Source: Sporomusa malonica | GTDB lineage: Bacteria > Bacillota > Negativicutes > Sporomusales > Sporomusaceae | Assembly (NCBI RefSeq): GCF_041428715.1 | Contig: NZ_CP155572.1 | Reading direction: 5' to 3' (one strand) | DNA: 64,000 nucleotides | In this document: positions 18,625 to 27,354 of the stretch, piece after piece | How the letters are laid out: each line of letters starts with the position of its first letter | Numbering within the stretch: the first letter of the stretch is position 1 | Notes under the pieces: generated by a model | The model's input: only the letters and a program-made list of their open reading frames with translations | The model's database searches: none | Told to the model about the DNA's origin: nothing | Position numbers and translations under genes: made by a program

Positions 18625-19473
18625 ATGGATACCTTAGGCGTAGAGCATATTTTTAATAGTGAAGATGCAATATTACTTGCGGCAATGTGTCATCAGGCAA
18701 ATCTGCTTTTTGAACAGGAAGAGCTAGTCTTACCAAAAGACTTTAAGCTTCGATATATCGTTCGCGCTCTTGCCGGCGTTGAAGATCCAGTAGTAGAAGC
18801 ATTCGGTTTTGTCGCAGAGTCACGCAATGAAATAGTTATAGCTTTTAGAGGAACCGATTCATTTAGGGACAATGAGTCGGACCAAGACTTATATCAAGTA
18901 CCATATCCTTTTGTCAGAAATGTGGGGAAAACTCATCGTGGATTTACATGTATTTATCAATCAACAAGAGACATGTTGATCAGAAAATTAATCAAAATTT
19001 CTACAACGAAAAGACTATTAATTGCCGGTTACAGTTTAGGAGGACCTTTGGCAGTGTTAGCGGCTTTAGATGTTGCAGTGAACACCGGGTTTAAGAATCC
19101 TATCGTGTATACTTATGGCTCTCCGCGTACCGGCGACCCTGACTTTGTTTCCCGATTCAACCAAATAGTAAAAAATAGCATTCGTATTTTCAATGTCCAT
19201 GACATCATTCCTACCTTACCAGCTCAAGCGTATCCACCTCCGTTTACTGAGGAAGGCTTATATTATCGACATGTAAGCATTAAGTATCCGATCTCTTTTC
19301 AACTGAATAGTTTAGCCCGTAATCATTATATTAGCTGCTATTTTAATAACCTTAGTCACATAAATCCTGATTTTTCCAAAGCATTATGCTATGAAAATCC
19401 GGGGTTTTGTCCCGATACGGAATTATGTGTTCCGTTTAAAGGAATATGCAGTGAAAATAGTTCAGATAAGTAA
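18625..19473 (+). CDS. Lipase class 3 family protein
   Basis: 282 residues. The nucleophile elbow GYSLG (Ser137), oxyanion motif FRGTDSF, Asp in YTYGSPRTGDPDF and His in YYRHV form a complete lipase-3 set. The C-terminus has the same four-Cys pattern as its neighbour (CPDTELCVPFKGIC). The ATG at 18625 follows GAGGAG by eight bases; the longer frame from 18508 overlaps the upstream gene and has no ribosome-binding site. It is a tandem duplicate of the gene at 17757 and forms a two-gene operon with it. The substrate is unknown, and it appears cytoplasmic because no signal sequence is present. Confidence 0.85.
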   Translation: MDTLGVEHIFNSEDAILLAAMCHQANLLFEQEELVLPKDFKLRYIVRALAGVEDPVVEAFGFVAESRNEIVIAFRGTDSFRDNESDQDLYQVPYPFVRNVGKTHRGFTCIYQSTRDMLIRKLIKISTTKRLLIAGYSLGGPLAVLAALDVAVNTGFKNPIVYTYGSPRTGDPDFVSRFNQIVKNSIRIFNVHDIIPTLPAQAYPPPFTEEGLYYRHVSIKYPISFQLNSLARNHYISCYFNNLSHINPDFSKALCYENPGFCPDTELCVPFKGICSENSSDK

Positions 19474-19508
19474 TTTGGCTCCAATAATTGACCAAACTTT
19501 TTCAAATA

Positions 19509-19552
19509 ATTATGCCCGGAACATTGCTGTTCCGGGCATAATTATTTTTTTA
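19509..19552 (+). terminator. Intrinsic terminator of the lipase pair
   Basis: Perfect 15-bp stem (ATTATGCCCGGAACA and complement) with a TTGC loop, followed by TATTTTTTT. Confidence 0.92.
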
Positions 19553-19635
19553 GCGTTTCGAAGCACTGCACCAATTTATCCGATGACTAACCTTCAGGTG
19601 GGGTTAAAACCCCATCTGAAGCTAAGTCTACTCTA

Positions 19636-20214
19636 TCAAAAATTATTTATAGCCTCTATTTCCTTGTTTTTTATCATATGTGTTATGTAAAAAATACTAA
19701 ACGGTATAAGAACCATAAACCCACTTGCCAGATACATAATTTTCAGCCCTGCATAATTTGCCAAGACGCCCAGCAGCATTGAACCAATCCCAAAACCCAA
19801 GTCAAAAGCTGTTAATATCGTTCCGTTGACTACTCCGCGCCTGGACGCATCGACTTTGTTAATTGCCAAAGTTATTGCTGTTGAATGGATAATACCAAAC
19901 CCTATTCCTAAGAACAAAGCAGACAATATGAACAGTATGTAGCCTTCAGCAAAAAACAAACATATAAAGGCAGCAAATAAGGTGAGGAATCCGATACACA
20001 TAATATCTACCGGCCCTTTTTTATCTAAAATTCTTCCCGCATATGGTCTACTGACAATCAAGGTTAAAGCGTTGGCAAGGAAATACACCTCTGAGTTTTC
20101 TATACTGATTTCCTTAGCAAATAATACTATGAATGAGAGAATACCACTATAAAGCAAAGATTAAAAAAACACGAGTAATGCATAAGAAAACACCTTTTTT
20201 TCTAAAATTCCCTT
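19636..20214 (-). pseudogene. Truncated MFS transporter (C-terminal half)
   Basis: The C-terminal six-helix half of an MFS protein: SRPYAGRILDKKGPVDIM resembles the inter-domain motif, and GIGFGIIHSTAITLAINKV and GIGSMLLGVLANYAGL are typical late helices. Upstream in the same frame the sequence continues (GILEKKVFSYALLVFF) but is cut by TAA at 20161-20163. The N-terminal half is missing, and the frame abuts RND-derived sequence at about 20215. It is the 3' end of a decayed efflux cluster. Confidence 0.8.
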
Positions 20215-20221
20215 ATGTTTC

Positions 20222-21012
20222 TCATTTGACATCAGATAAAGTTTGCTGTGCCACCTCTTCGAGTGCAGCCATAGCTTGGCCGGAGCTGTATCCGTCTGCC
20301 TGTCTGCCGTTGATTTGAACAGCCTTAACCCCATTAAACCGGGTAATAATCGTTGGCGCATTAATCTTCTTGGGTTTAAGTAGTGTGTTTAACGGAACCA
20401 TCACGTTATTGGAACTTTTTACATAAAGAAAACGGGTTGCATCCACATCACCACGGAATTTGTTTTCTGCTTGCACGATAACTTTATAGGATCGACCAAA
20501 TTTGTTAAAATCGTTAACCTGGCTGCCACCAAGGAATACTTGTAATGCCATAAATACATCATCAACAGCCACTCCCAGTTGTTCAGCCTTTTCACGGTCT
20601 ACCTCAAATTCATAACCTGGCGTATTAGCTTTAAAATTAGACGATATCGTAGCAATCTCCGGACGTTCTTTGGCGGCCGCCGCGAATTTTGGGGCCATGC
20701 TGTCCAAATCATTCAGTGAACCACCACTCCGATCTTGCAACATCAGGGTAAAGCCGCCAACCGATCCCAATCCCGGTAAGCTCGGGGGAGCAAATGCAAT
20801 TACTGTGCCTTCCGGATACTGAGCTCCGTTCATGATTGTCTGTTTTATTTCGTCTTTTAACTGTAATTCGGGTTATTGCCGCTTATCCCAAGAATCCAGA
20901 GAAATAGATATGGCTCCGGCATTAGGCTTTGAGCCTCCACCCAGTATATCCCGGCTTGGCATCAACATGGTATTTTTAACCCCGGGCTGAGCACTTACTG
21001 TTTCGGTAAGCC
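20222..21012 (-). pseudogene. RND efflux pump fragment (HAE1/AcrB-like)
   Basis: Porter-domain sequence of an AcrB-like pump: TVSAQPGVKNTMLMP, then DILGGGSKPNAGAIS, WDKR, and GSVGGFTLMLQDRSG, VDREKAEQLGVAVDDVF and RFNGVKAVQINGR. A nonsense TAA at 20873-20875 interrupts the frame where intact pumps read about N-P-E-L. The N-terminal third and everything after the porter domain are gone. It joins an MFP gene upstream and an MFS remnant downstream by deletion. Confidence 0.88.
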
Positions 21013-21371
21013 TGCGACTTATTCAGTGTAGCTCTGGCCGAATTAATCGCTGACCGATATTGTTTATTGTCAATTTGAAACAATGGCTGACCTTTATAGA
21101 CATTATCGCCGCCATTTGCCATTTTAGCCACAACATTACCAGATACCTTTGACATGACTTTTACTTCACTTTTTGCTTTTACCTGTCCCACAAATTCACT
21201 GTTGATAGGCGTATCCCTCGTTACTACCTGCATAGCCTTTACCGCTACGGCCTGGTTGGCATTACTTATCTGAGTTTTGGACAACATTCCGCTGCGGATA
21301 ACAACAATGCCAAACAAAGCAACTACAAAAATCAAACCAACATACAGTTTCTTCGAACCCTTGATATCCAA
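20976..21371 (-). pseudogene. Membrane fusion protein (HlyD/AcrA-like) fragment
   Basis: Begins with a TTG preceded by AGGAGG, a membrane anchor (KLYVGLIFVVALFGIVVI), then TPINSEFVGQVKAKSEVKVM and GGDNVYKGQPLFQIDNKQY, the first part of the biotinyl-lipoyl-like domain. At about 21010 (after TLNKSQA) the sequence switches into RND-pump sequence in another frame, so the last two thirds of the MFP and the start of the pump have been deleted together. Confidence 0.85.
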
Positions 21372-21394
21372 TTATCATTCCTCCTGCTTACCCT

Positions 21395-21579
21395 CTATTT
21401 CACCGGCAAACCCATGGCCTGTTCCAGTTTTGCTTCAGGTGTTCTTCATAGTTATTCTTTAAAGCCAAAGCAGTACAATCTTCTACCGACAGTTCCACCG
21501 CAGCAAGCACCGGCTGTACTGCAGTCATGAGCATGATAATCGGGATAATGATTACGAAATATTGCTGGCATTTGTTCAT
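21395..21579 (-). pseudogene. TolC-family outer membrane protein remnant
   Basis: Starts with AGGAGG and an ATG at 21579, a signal peptide (QQYFVIIIPIIMLMTAVQPVLAA) and VELSVEDCTALALKNN, the usual mature N-terminus of a TolC-type protein. It then jumps to the extreme C-terminus: in a shifted frame the last residues read TPEAKLEQAMGLPVK and stop at 21395. About 400 internal residues are missing. The stop is 24 bases before the MFP start, preserving the ancient operon spacing. Confidence 0.82.
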
Positions 21580-21972
21580 ACTAAACCTCCTGTAAAAAAA
21601 ATTCTTTTTCTCAATTAATAGCATCAAGATATATGGAAAAAACTACCGATAATACTAAAAGAATATCCGCACTAAGTTAACCATCATTAATCAAAGATTA
21701 GAATTAGATTAAAGAAATTATGAGCAATAAGTTGCACGCTCAACTAAAATCATAGCGCAAAGTAGTTGCTAACACAGCTACTTTGAATGAATTTTTCTTT
21801 ACTATGTTAGAAATTACTTATATAATTCCAATATAGTTGCAAATGAAACCTTCTTTAAAACTATTAATCACATTGATCACGGGCATGACCGGAGCCAGAT
21901 TAGGCGTAGGGGCATTATGAATAAATCCATTACGGAAAATTGTAAATATATAAAAATTTGGAGGTAGCTATT
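21580..21972. promoter_or_regulatory. Divergent regulatory region between efflux remnant and marR
   Basis: Two inverted repeats suggest repressor sites: AGTTG-N6-CAACT near 21730-21745 and AAAGTAG-N12-CTACTTT at 21759-21784. TATAAT-like sequence occurs near 21819 and 21826. The divergent MarR protein probably bound here to control the now broken efflux operon. Confidence 0.45.
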
Positions 21973-22422
21973 TTGCAAAAAGACAGATTTGGAAAACATA
22001 TTTCTTTGATTTATAGGTACAGTCAAATATTTTTCAACTCAGAATTAAAAAAATATAATCTAGGTAGCGGTCAATATATTTTTCTTATTAGTTTATTTAA
22101 AAATAATGGCATCAGTCAGGAGCAACTATCAGATATCGTAAAAATCGATAAAGCTACAACGGCTAGAGCTGTTGCAAAGCTAGTAAACGAAAATTATGTC
22201 ATTAGGAAGATAAGCGAGAACGATAAACGTGCTTATAATCTATATGCTACCGACAAGGCGGAATCTATTAAAAACATTTTGTTTGGAATTTTAGATTCTT
22301 GGAATGAAATAATGTTAGAGAATATTGATCGCAAAGAAAGAGAAACATTATTAAAATTGATTGAAAAAGTTGGGTCTAACATTCTTAGCAAAACAAATCA
22401 ATTTGAGCAAAATACTAAATAG
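21973..22422 (+). CDS. MarR family transcriptional regulator
   Basis: 149 residues with a MarR fold: YIFLISLFKNNGISQEQLSDIV, the recognition helix KIDKATTARAVAKLVNENYVI and a wing at KISENDKRAYNLYATDKA. The TTG at 21973 follows GGAGG by eight bases; the longer frame from 21958 would overlap that site. It is divergent from the decayed TolC-MFP-RND cluster, which is the usual place for its regulator. The gene itself appears intact although its target operon is not. Confidence 0.82.
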   Translation: MQKDRFGKHISLIYRYSQIFFNSELKKYNLGSGQYIFLISLFKNNGISQEQLSDIVKIDKATTARAVAKLVNENYVIRKISENDKRAYNLYATDKAESIKNILFGILDSWNEIMLENIDRKERETLLKLIEKVGSNILSKTNQFEQNTK

Positions 22423-22512
22423 GGATAACAGTAGGAAGAACCTTCAGTTTGGCAAGCAGTAAGCAAAGAACCAGAAACATCTCCAACAATGACACCCTGG
22501 TCTCACGATCAT

Positions 22513-22602
22513 AAAGAAAACACGGCTTGCGCCGAGCCTCTGGCGAAAGCGGAAGTCGATGTTGCCCTTATCCAGAAGAAAGTTATACTTTCTAACAGGA
22601 TA
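22513..22602 (+). repeat. Dispersed intergenic repeat, copy 2
   Basis: Same family as 1489-1577, starting AAAGAAAACACGGCTTGCGC and ending TTTCTAACAGGAT. It lies between convergent genes. Confidence 0.85.
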
Positions 22603-22648
22603 AAAAAACAGATGAATAGTTAGCCGGTACGGCCAACTATTCATCTGT
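22600..22648 (-). terminator. Intrinsic terminator after the 22667 gene
   Basis: Arms of about 14 bases (ACAGATGAATAGTT and complement), then TTTTTTT on the minus strand. Confidence 0.85.
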
Positions 22649-22666
22649 TCAGCTAATCTCGAAGCG

Positions 22667-23416
22667 CTAGCGCCTGACTTCGAATTTGATATAGTCAAGT
22701 TCCTTGCCGTTATTGTCGGTGTCATGCATCCGGAAATCATAGGAACCGGGGCTACTTGGCGCGTTAAAGGTCATCGTGCCGCTTCTCCGGCCGTTAATAT
22801 ACTCATAGGAAATATCATGCTTGTCGTTTACCGCTTCACTGCCATGCGAGATACGCGAGGGGATAATCCCAATCCACGCATTATCTGCCAGACCCGCCGG
22901 CGCCTGGAATCTTAGCGTGATTTTTTCTCCTGATTTAAACGTGTTCTTGGGCAACGTTATGCCAGTAGCACCTTGATATAAACCGGATTTTTGGGGATCC
23001 GGGGTACCCTGACCCATGCCAGCTTCCACCCGGAACCCGACAAAGCAGATCTCTTTCCCCATATTGTCCGTGTTATGCATACGGAAATCATAGCCTCCAG
23101 GTTTAGCGGGGGCACGGAATATTAGTGTTCCTTGGGTACGCTTATGCAAATACTGATAGGATATATCATGCTGATCATTTACCTTCTCGTCGCCGTGAGG
23201 AATATGGCTGGGAACGATGCCCACCCAAGCGTTGGCGGGATAGTTCGTTGAAGCGACAAAATGAACCTTGATTTCTTCGCCTGGTCGGAACGAATGGCGT
23301 TCTAATCGCAAATCAGATGTTTGGGCGTAGGCGGGAGCGGTAAATGTTCCCAGCAGCAGAGTCGTTGCCAGCAGCATGCTGAACAGGTACAGAACCAGAG
23401 GACCTTTTTTCATCAT
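22667..23416 (-). CDS. Secreted two-domain protein of unknown function
   Basis: 249 residues. A signal peptide (LLLGTFTAPAYA) precedes two homologous domains of about 95 residues. Each has FxxGEKIxxxF, a NAWxGIxPSxIxHGxExVNDxHDISYxY segment, and ends PGxYDFRMHxTDNxGKE. The domains look like beta-sandwich Ig-like modules. The conserved aromatic and charged residues suggest ligand or carbohydrate binding, but no function is known to me. It is last in a minus-strand group of four that shares secretion or membrane features. Confidence 0.7.
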   Translation of the reverse strand: MMKKGPLVLYLFSMLLATTLLLGTFTAPAYAQTSDLRLERHSFRPGEEIKVHFVASTNYPANAWVGIVPSHIPHGDEKVNDQHDISYQYLHKRTQGTLIFRAPAKPGGYDFRMHNTDNMGKEICFVGFRVEAGMGQGTPDPQKSGLYQGATGITLPKNTFKSGEKITLRFQAPAGLADNAWIGIIPSRISHGSEAVNDKHDISYEYINGRRSGTMTFNAPSSPGSYDFRMHDTDNNGKELDYIKFEVRR

Positions 23417-23498
23417 TACAATCCTTCCTTTCTCGTCGGCAAGTGATCTTCTTCCCTTGGCCGTCTCATGAATCTTTGAAAGAACAGAGAGGTTTCAC

Positions 23499-23760
23499 TT
23501 AATTCGTGATAACAAAATTTACCGTTGCATACTGTCCCCTCGCGACAATCGCCCGGATGCAGACAGGCCTGAATAAATACTTGAAGCCAAAAACACATTA
23601 GCAGCGCTGGTTTGACGAAGCTGCAACGGTGGTCTGCTCTCTTGCTGCAGCCGGTAGGGACCGGTTCCGCCTATTAGACGGACTTCTAGATTCTGGCCAC
23701 GTCGCAAAGTGTTCTCTGACAGTTGGACACGTAACGGATTCACTGCTGGCACTTGCACAG
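23499..23760 (-). pseudogene. Out-of-frame extra domain of the Ig-like repeat protein
   Basis: Just after the stop of the 23761-25386 gene, a shifted frame reads SQSITVQVPAVNPLRVQL then GQNLEVRLIGGTGPYRL, clearly another repeat of the same domain. A second shift near 23560 leads to ARGQYATVNFVITN and a stop at 23499, the expected end of such a domain. No ribosome-binding site precedes it. It is probably the broken C-terminal domain of the upstream protein rather than a gene. Confidence 0.6.
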
Positions 23761-25386
23761 TTATGCTTTGGCTGGCTGTTGCGCCTGTATGGTCAGTTTG
23801 GCAGTTGCTGTTGCCCCCTGGCTGTCCTTGACAATAAGATCCACCATGCCAGGAGTAACGCCGCTAATATTGTATCGGGTATATGCCGTGGTTGTCGTAT
23901 ACAGCACTGCCTTAGCGTTTGCATTGGTCAAGGTTAGAGTATACGGCCCGACGCCGCCTTTAATGTCAAAGGGGCGGGTAGAGCCGACTTCCAGCGGGCT
24001 TGTAGAGCCTTCTAACTTTAACACCTGGGCGGTAACGGTGATGTTTTTTTGCACCATTGTGCCTCTGCTGTCTTTTACCGTGATCGCCGTCTTGCCGGGC
24101 AGTTTAGGAGTAAGTGTGTATTTCTTATCAGCTACTTTAGTCAGTACGACCTGATTGCCGGATATTGATACGTTAAACGGACTTGCGCCGCCAACCAGTG
24201 TCAGATTGCCAGTAGTGCCGATCAGCAGCGTATCTGGTGCGGCCAGCGTCAGTGTTGGAAGAGCGCGCACAGTGAGCGAGAGACTGCGGGTTGCGCCGCT
24301 GCCATCCTTGGCGGTAATGCTAACAACCCCAGCCTGACAGCCGGTAACGGTATACTGTCCGCTTCCCTGCTGCTGGATAGTCACGGCGGTTGGTTTATCG
24401 GCAGTCACGGTATACGGGGCAGTTCCGCCTGTGACGACCAGTTTCGTCGTTTGTCCCACATCTATGGTTCGCAGATCTCCAGTCAACTGGGGAAACGACA
24501 GGCTGATCCATTCTTTGACAGTAACTGCCCGGCTTGCGGTTAGCCCTTTACTGTCTTTGACAGTCACCGTTCCCGCCCCGGCTGACTTGGCGGTGAGAGT
24601 ATAGATGGTACGTCCATAGGAGTCATTGCCCTTTAAGGTTGCGTTCAGATTTGAACTGGTTGTAACCGTGTACGGCGGATTGCCGCTGCTGATGGTGAGC
24701 TCACCTTTACCTGCCGGCAACAGTGTGGAGTCTGCTGATATAACGAGAGATTTGATCATGCCGACGTACACGGTGCCTTGTATCTTTGCACCAGCCGCAT
24801 CAGTGACGGTAATCTGGGTCATCCCGGATGCCACTCCCCAGACCGCGTAGATGACACCGCTGGGTTCAACACGGGCAATGCCAGGATTAGCAGACACAAC
24901 TTTATACGGTGCTTTGCCGCCTAACACACCAAACCCACGCCCCTGACCCACAGCCACCGGGTTGGTTGCGTTCGGTAGCGCACCGAGACTAAGCGGCTGT
25001 GCGCCTGGGTCATACACCACGAGTTCGCGGTTAATAGAATTTCCTTTCGTGTCTTTAATGGTGAGTATGGTGGTGCCAACCGACTTGGGAATCACTTTAA
25101 AGGCCACTTGCGCCCCCGGATAAAATGGCGTTATGGTCACAATCGGCTTGGTCATGCTGAATGAATAGGGCCGTATGCCGCCCCCAATGTTCATGCTGTA
25201 GAAATCACGTGTCAGGTCCAGGCGGGTGGAGTATTGGATGAACGATTTCCCATCACCTGCTGAGAAGTAAAGCACTTCCGCGGCATTGGCAGGAGACATA
25301 AAAAACAGGCTGGATATTGCCAGCGCAAGAATCGTCAAGATGCTGGCGCGACGCCGGAAGGTCTGACTGAAAAAAAACCGGATCAT
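23761..25386 (-). CDS. Secreted protein with tandem Ig-like (Big-type) repeats
   Basis: 541 residues. An N-terminal hydrophobic signal (ILTILALAISSLFFMSPANAA) is followed by at least five repeats of about 85 residues. Each has a GGxxPYxV motif (such as GGTAPYTVTADKP) and ends with ITVKDSxGxxxxxxITV. These match bacterial Ig-like folds used in surface proteins. A sixth and seventh repeat appear lost by frameshift after the stop at 23761. Its partners are the membrane proteins upstream and the secreted two-domain protein downstream. The role is unknown, perhaps adhesion or cell-surface structure. Confidence 0.75.
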   Translation of the reverse strand: MIRFFFSQTFRRRASILTILALAISSLFFMSPANAAEVLYFSAGDGKSFIQYSTRLDLTRDFYSMNIGGGIRPYSFSMTKPIVTITPFYPGAQVAFKVIPKSVGTTILTIKDTKGNSINRELVVYDPGAQPLSLGALPNATNPVAVGQGRGFGVLGGKAPYKVVSANPGIARVEPSGVIYAVWGVASGMTQITVTDAAGAKIQGTVYVGMIKSLVISADSTLLPAGKGELTISSGNPPYTVTTSSNLNATLKGNDSYGRTIYTLTAKSAGAGTVTVKDSKGLTASRAVTVKEWISLSFPQLTGDLRTIDVGQTTKLVVTGGTAPYTVTADKPTAVTIQQQGSGQYTVTGCQAGVVSITAKDGSGATRSLSLTVRALPTLTLAAPDTLLIGTTGNLTLVGGASPFNVSISGNQVVLTKVADKKYTLTPKLPGKTAITVKDSRGTMVQKNITVTAQVLKLEGSTSPLEVGSTRPFDIKGGVGPYTLTLTNANAKAVLYTTTTAYTRYNISGVTPGMVDLIVKDSQGATATAKLTIQAQQPAKA

Positions 25387-25979
25387 GTTGATCCCTCCAT
25401 TCCACTATTTTTTGTCCGGGCTTGCTGGCATATCAGTGCCGCCACTTCCCCATAGTTGTCCTGCGTACAAAAGACCGCTATCGATTCGGCAACATTACCT
25501 CTTACCATGATGATGTGCCGTTTGGGCTGATAGTCCACCTTTTGAATGCTGCTCCATTTTAGAAAGACCGACTGCCGTGACTGGGCCAACAGTCCAGCGC
25601 CGGCGGCGGCAGGATTACGGGACAGCAATCCTAGTATAACAGTCAGCCCGTTTATGATCCGGTTTGTTTTAGCCTGTTTCTTCTGTGTATAACAGCGTAT
25701 GCCTTTGTCGTCGATCACGAACGCTGCAGCGTAATTCCCGCCATACACGGTCATAATGAAGATATATGTTAATAACAACAAAGCACCAATTAGTCCCAGG
25801 GCATATAACGAATCTGCGGTGAATGGATTTTTGCTGGAAGAAATCAGCAAAACAACCAAAAAACCGAACGGCAGGCCTATTGCGATTGCCAGCTGGCGCA
25901 AAATGATGGGGTTGCAAAAAATTGGCACAGAAATTTCCCACTCAGTTTTGTTAAGCTCTCGCGTCATATTATTAGGCAT
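25383..25979 (-). CDS. Membrane protein with two TM helices
   Basis: 198 residues. Two hydrophobic helices (about 25-45 and 58-80) and a soluble C-terminal domain with FVIDDKGIRCYTQKK, FLKWSSIQKVDYQPKRHIIMV and AVFCTQDNYGEV, which resembles a bacterial PH-like fold. The ATG at 25979 has GGAGGG nine bases upstream. It overlaps the next gene by four bases (ATGA). It is placed between a DUF3592-type membrane protein and the Ig-repeat protein, and the function is not recognised. Confidence 0.6.
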   Translation of the reverse strand: MPNNMTRELNKTEWEISVPIFCNPIILRQLAIAIGLPFGFLVVLLISSSKNPFTADSLYALGLIGALLLLTYIFIMTVYGGNYAAAFVIDDKGIRCYTQKKQAKTNRIINGLTVILGLLSRNPAAAGAGLLAQSRQSVFLKWSSIQKVDYQPKRHIIMVRGNVAESIAVFCTQDNYGEVAALICQQARTKNSGMEGST

Positions 25980-25999
25980 GAGTCTCGCCCTCCACAAAT

Positions 26000-27082
26000 T
26001 TACTTCAATAGCGGACACTTACAGCGAAAGCAAACGTCGTCCTGGATGTCATTTAGGCTGGCACAGGCATTGCAAAAAATAATGTTGTCCTTTGATTTGT
26101 CGTATTTTTCATGCGAGTTTAGCCCTTTATGATACCTCACCCTGTCGCCGATCTGATAATACTGATAGCGTGTGACGTCATCCTCCGCACTGATGGTGTA
26201 TGTCTCGCCGGCGTCGCTGCGAATGGCAACCGCGTACAGGGTATACGCTTCCCAAACATAGTCGTTATTGCCATAGTCACGCTTGCGCTGTTTTTGCTCG
26301 ATCTTTTTGTTAACCACCACCCCGTCCCAGTTCTTGGTTCTCTGTCTGCCAGTCTCTTGCAGGGCCGCGATAGCGATAAACATGCCGCCAATACCAAACC
26401 CGATGTACAGTGCCTCCGGATTGCTCATTTCCCGGCTGGTTTCACCATAAATATAGAACACGGCAATAACAATAACTGCGAGAATAAATGAAAACAGAAA
26501 CGCCCAGCGGCTTGTATCGTTCACATAGCGGACAAACGCCGGATCATTGATTTTGGGTGAAAACCCAATCAAACCGCCTGTAGGTTTGCCAGGCTGCGGC
26601 ATGGCCGGTGCAGTGCCGTGTTTCCTGCAGACTTTAGCGGAGGCAAACTTCTCGCTGCCACATGGCCTATTCATGGCAACAACAAGAAAGACACCTGCCG
26701 CCAACAAGATGGCAGACCCCCAGGACAATCGGGTATCTTGCTCCAATTGGTTAAACACAGGGAGTTGCTGAAAATATCTGACCGGAACCTGCTGTTGGCC
26801 GGTTGCTTTAACATAAACCGAACTGCCGATGCGACGGGTGGAAGCGTCCACAACCTGACCGTCCGGCGTTGTAAACGTATAGCTAATTATATAGGTATAC
26901 CGGTTGGGAACACTTTCGCCGCGTTCGCCAAGCTCTCGCCTGATAGCAGTGATCACCGCCAGTGTTCGCTCACCTGATAACCCCAGCACAACACTACCTA
27001 CGGCCTGTAGCATAAACGCCGCGCCAAGCAGAGTAATAAATATTCGCATCAGCTTGCAGCCAATTCCCGGGATCATTACCAT
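26000..27082 (-). CDS. DUF3592-like membrane protein with C-terminal zinc ribbon
   Basis: 360 residues. Membrane segments occur near residues 12-35, 120-140, 190-215 and 225-245. The first extracytoplasmic part (TYIISYTFTTPDGQVVDAST, QQQVPVRYF) follows the DUF3592 pattern. The C-terminus is CNACASLN...CFRCKCPLL, a rubredoxin-like zinc ribbon. It is the first gene of the four-gene minus-strand group. The function is unknown. Confidence 0.65.
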   Translation of the reverse strand: MVMIPGIGCKLMRIFITLLGAAFMLQAVGSVVLGLSGERTLAVITAIRRELGERGESVPNRYTYIISYTFTTPDGQVVDASTRRIGSSVYVKATGQQQVPVRYFQQLPVFNQLEQDTRLSWGSAILLAAGVFLVVAMNRPCGSEKFASAKVCRKHGTAPAMPQPGKPTGGLIGFSPKINDPAFVRYVNDTSRWAFLFSFILAVIVIAVFYIYGETSREMSNPEALYIGFGIGGMFIAIAALQETGRQRTKNWDGVVVNKKIEQKQRKRDYGNNDYVWEAYTLYAVAIRSDAGETYTISAEDDVTRYQYYQIGDRVRYHKGLNSHEKYDKSKDNIIFCNACASLNDIQDDVCFRCKCPLLK

Positions 27083-27277
27083 CCCCCTTTTTTATTCGGC
27101 CTAATTTTCTCTTTACTTTATTATTATAAAGGCGATTCACGGCATAACCCATCACCTTTTTCGGGTGATTTTGCCTCAAAAACAGGATTTTGCCGTAATA
27201 TGCCCTCCCTCTCAGTCCTCGGGCAACCTCTGTGGCCTTGTGGAAATACATTATCTTCGAAGGTTACATTTTGGTAG

Positions 27278-27314
27278 TCAAAAAAACCAGCCGGCAAAAT
27301 TGCCGGCTGGTTTG
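27278..27314 (-). terminator. Intrinsic terminator of the LuxR gene
   Basis: Perfect stem AACCAGCCGGCAA with complement, then TTTTTTT on the minus strand. Confidence 0.92.
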
Positions 27315-27354
27315 ATTGTTTATGCTGAAAGTCGTGATTATCGAATTGCGCCGG

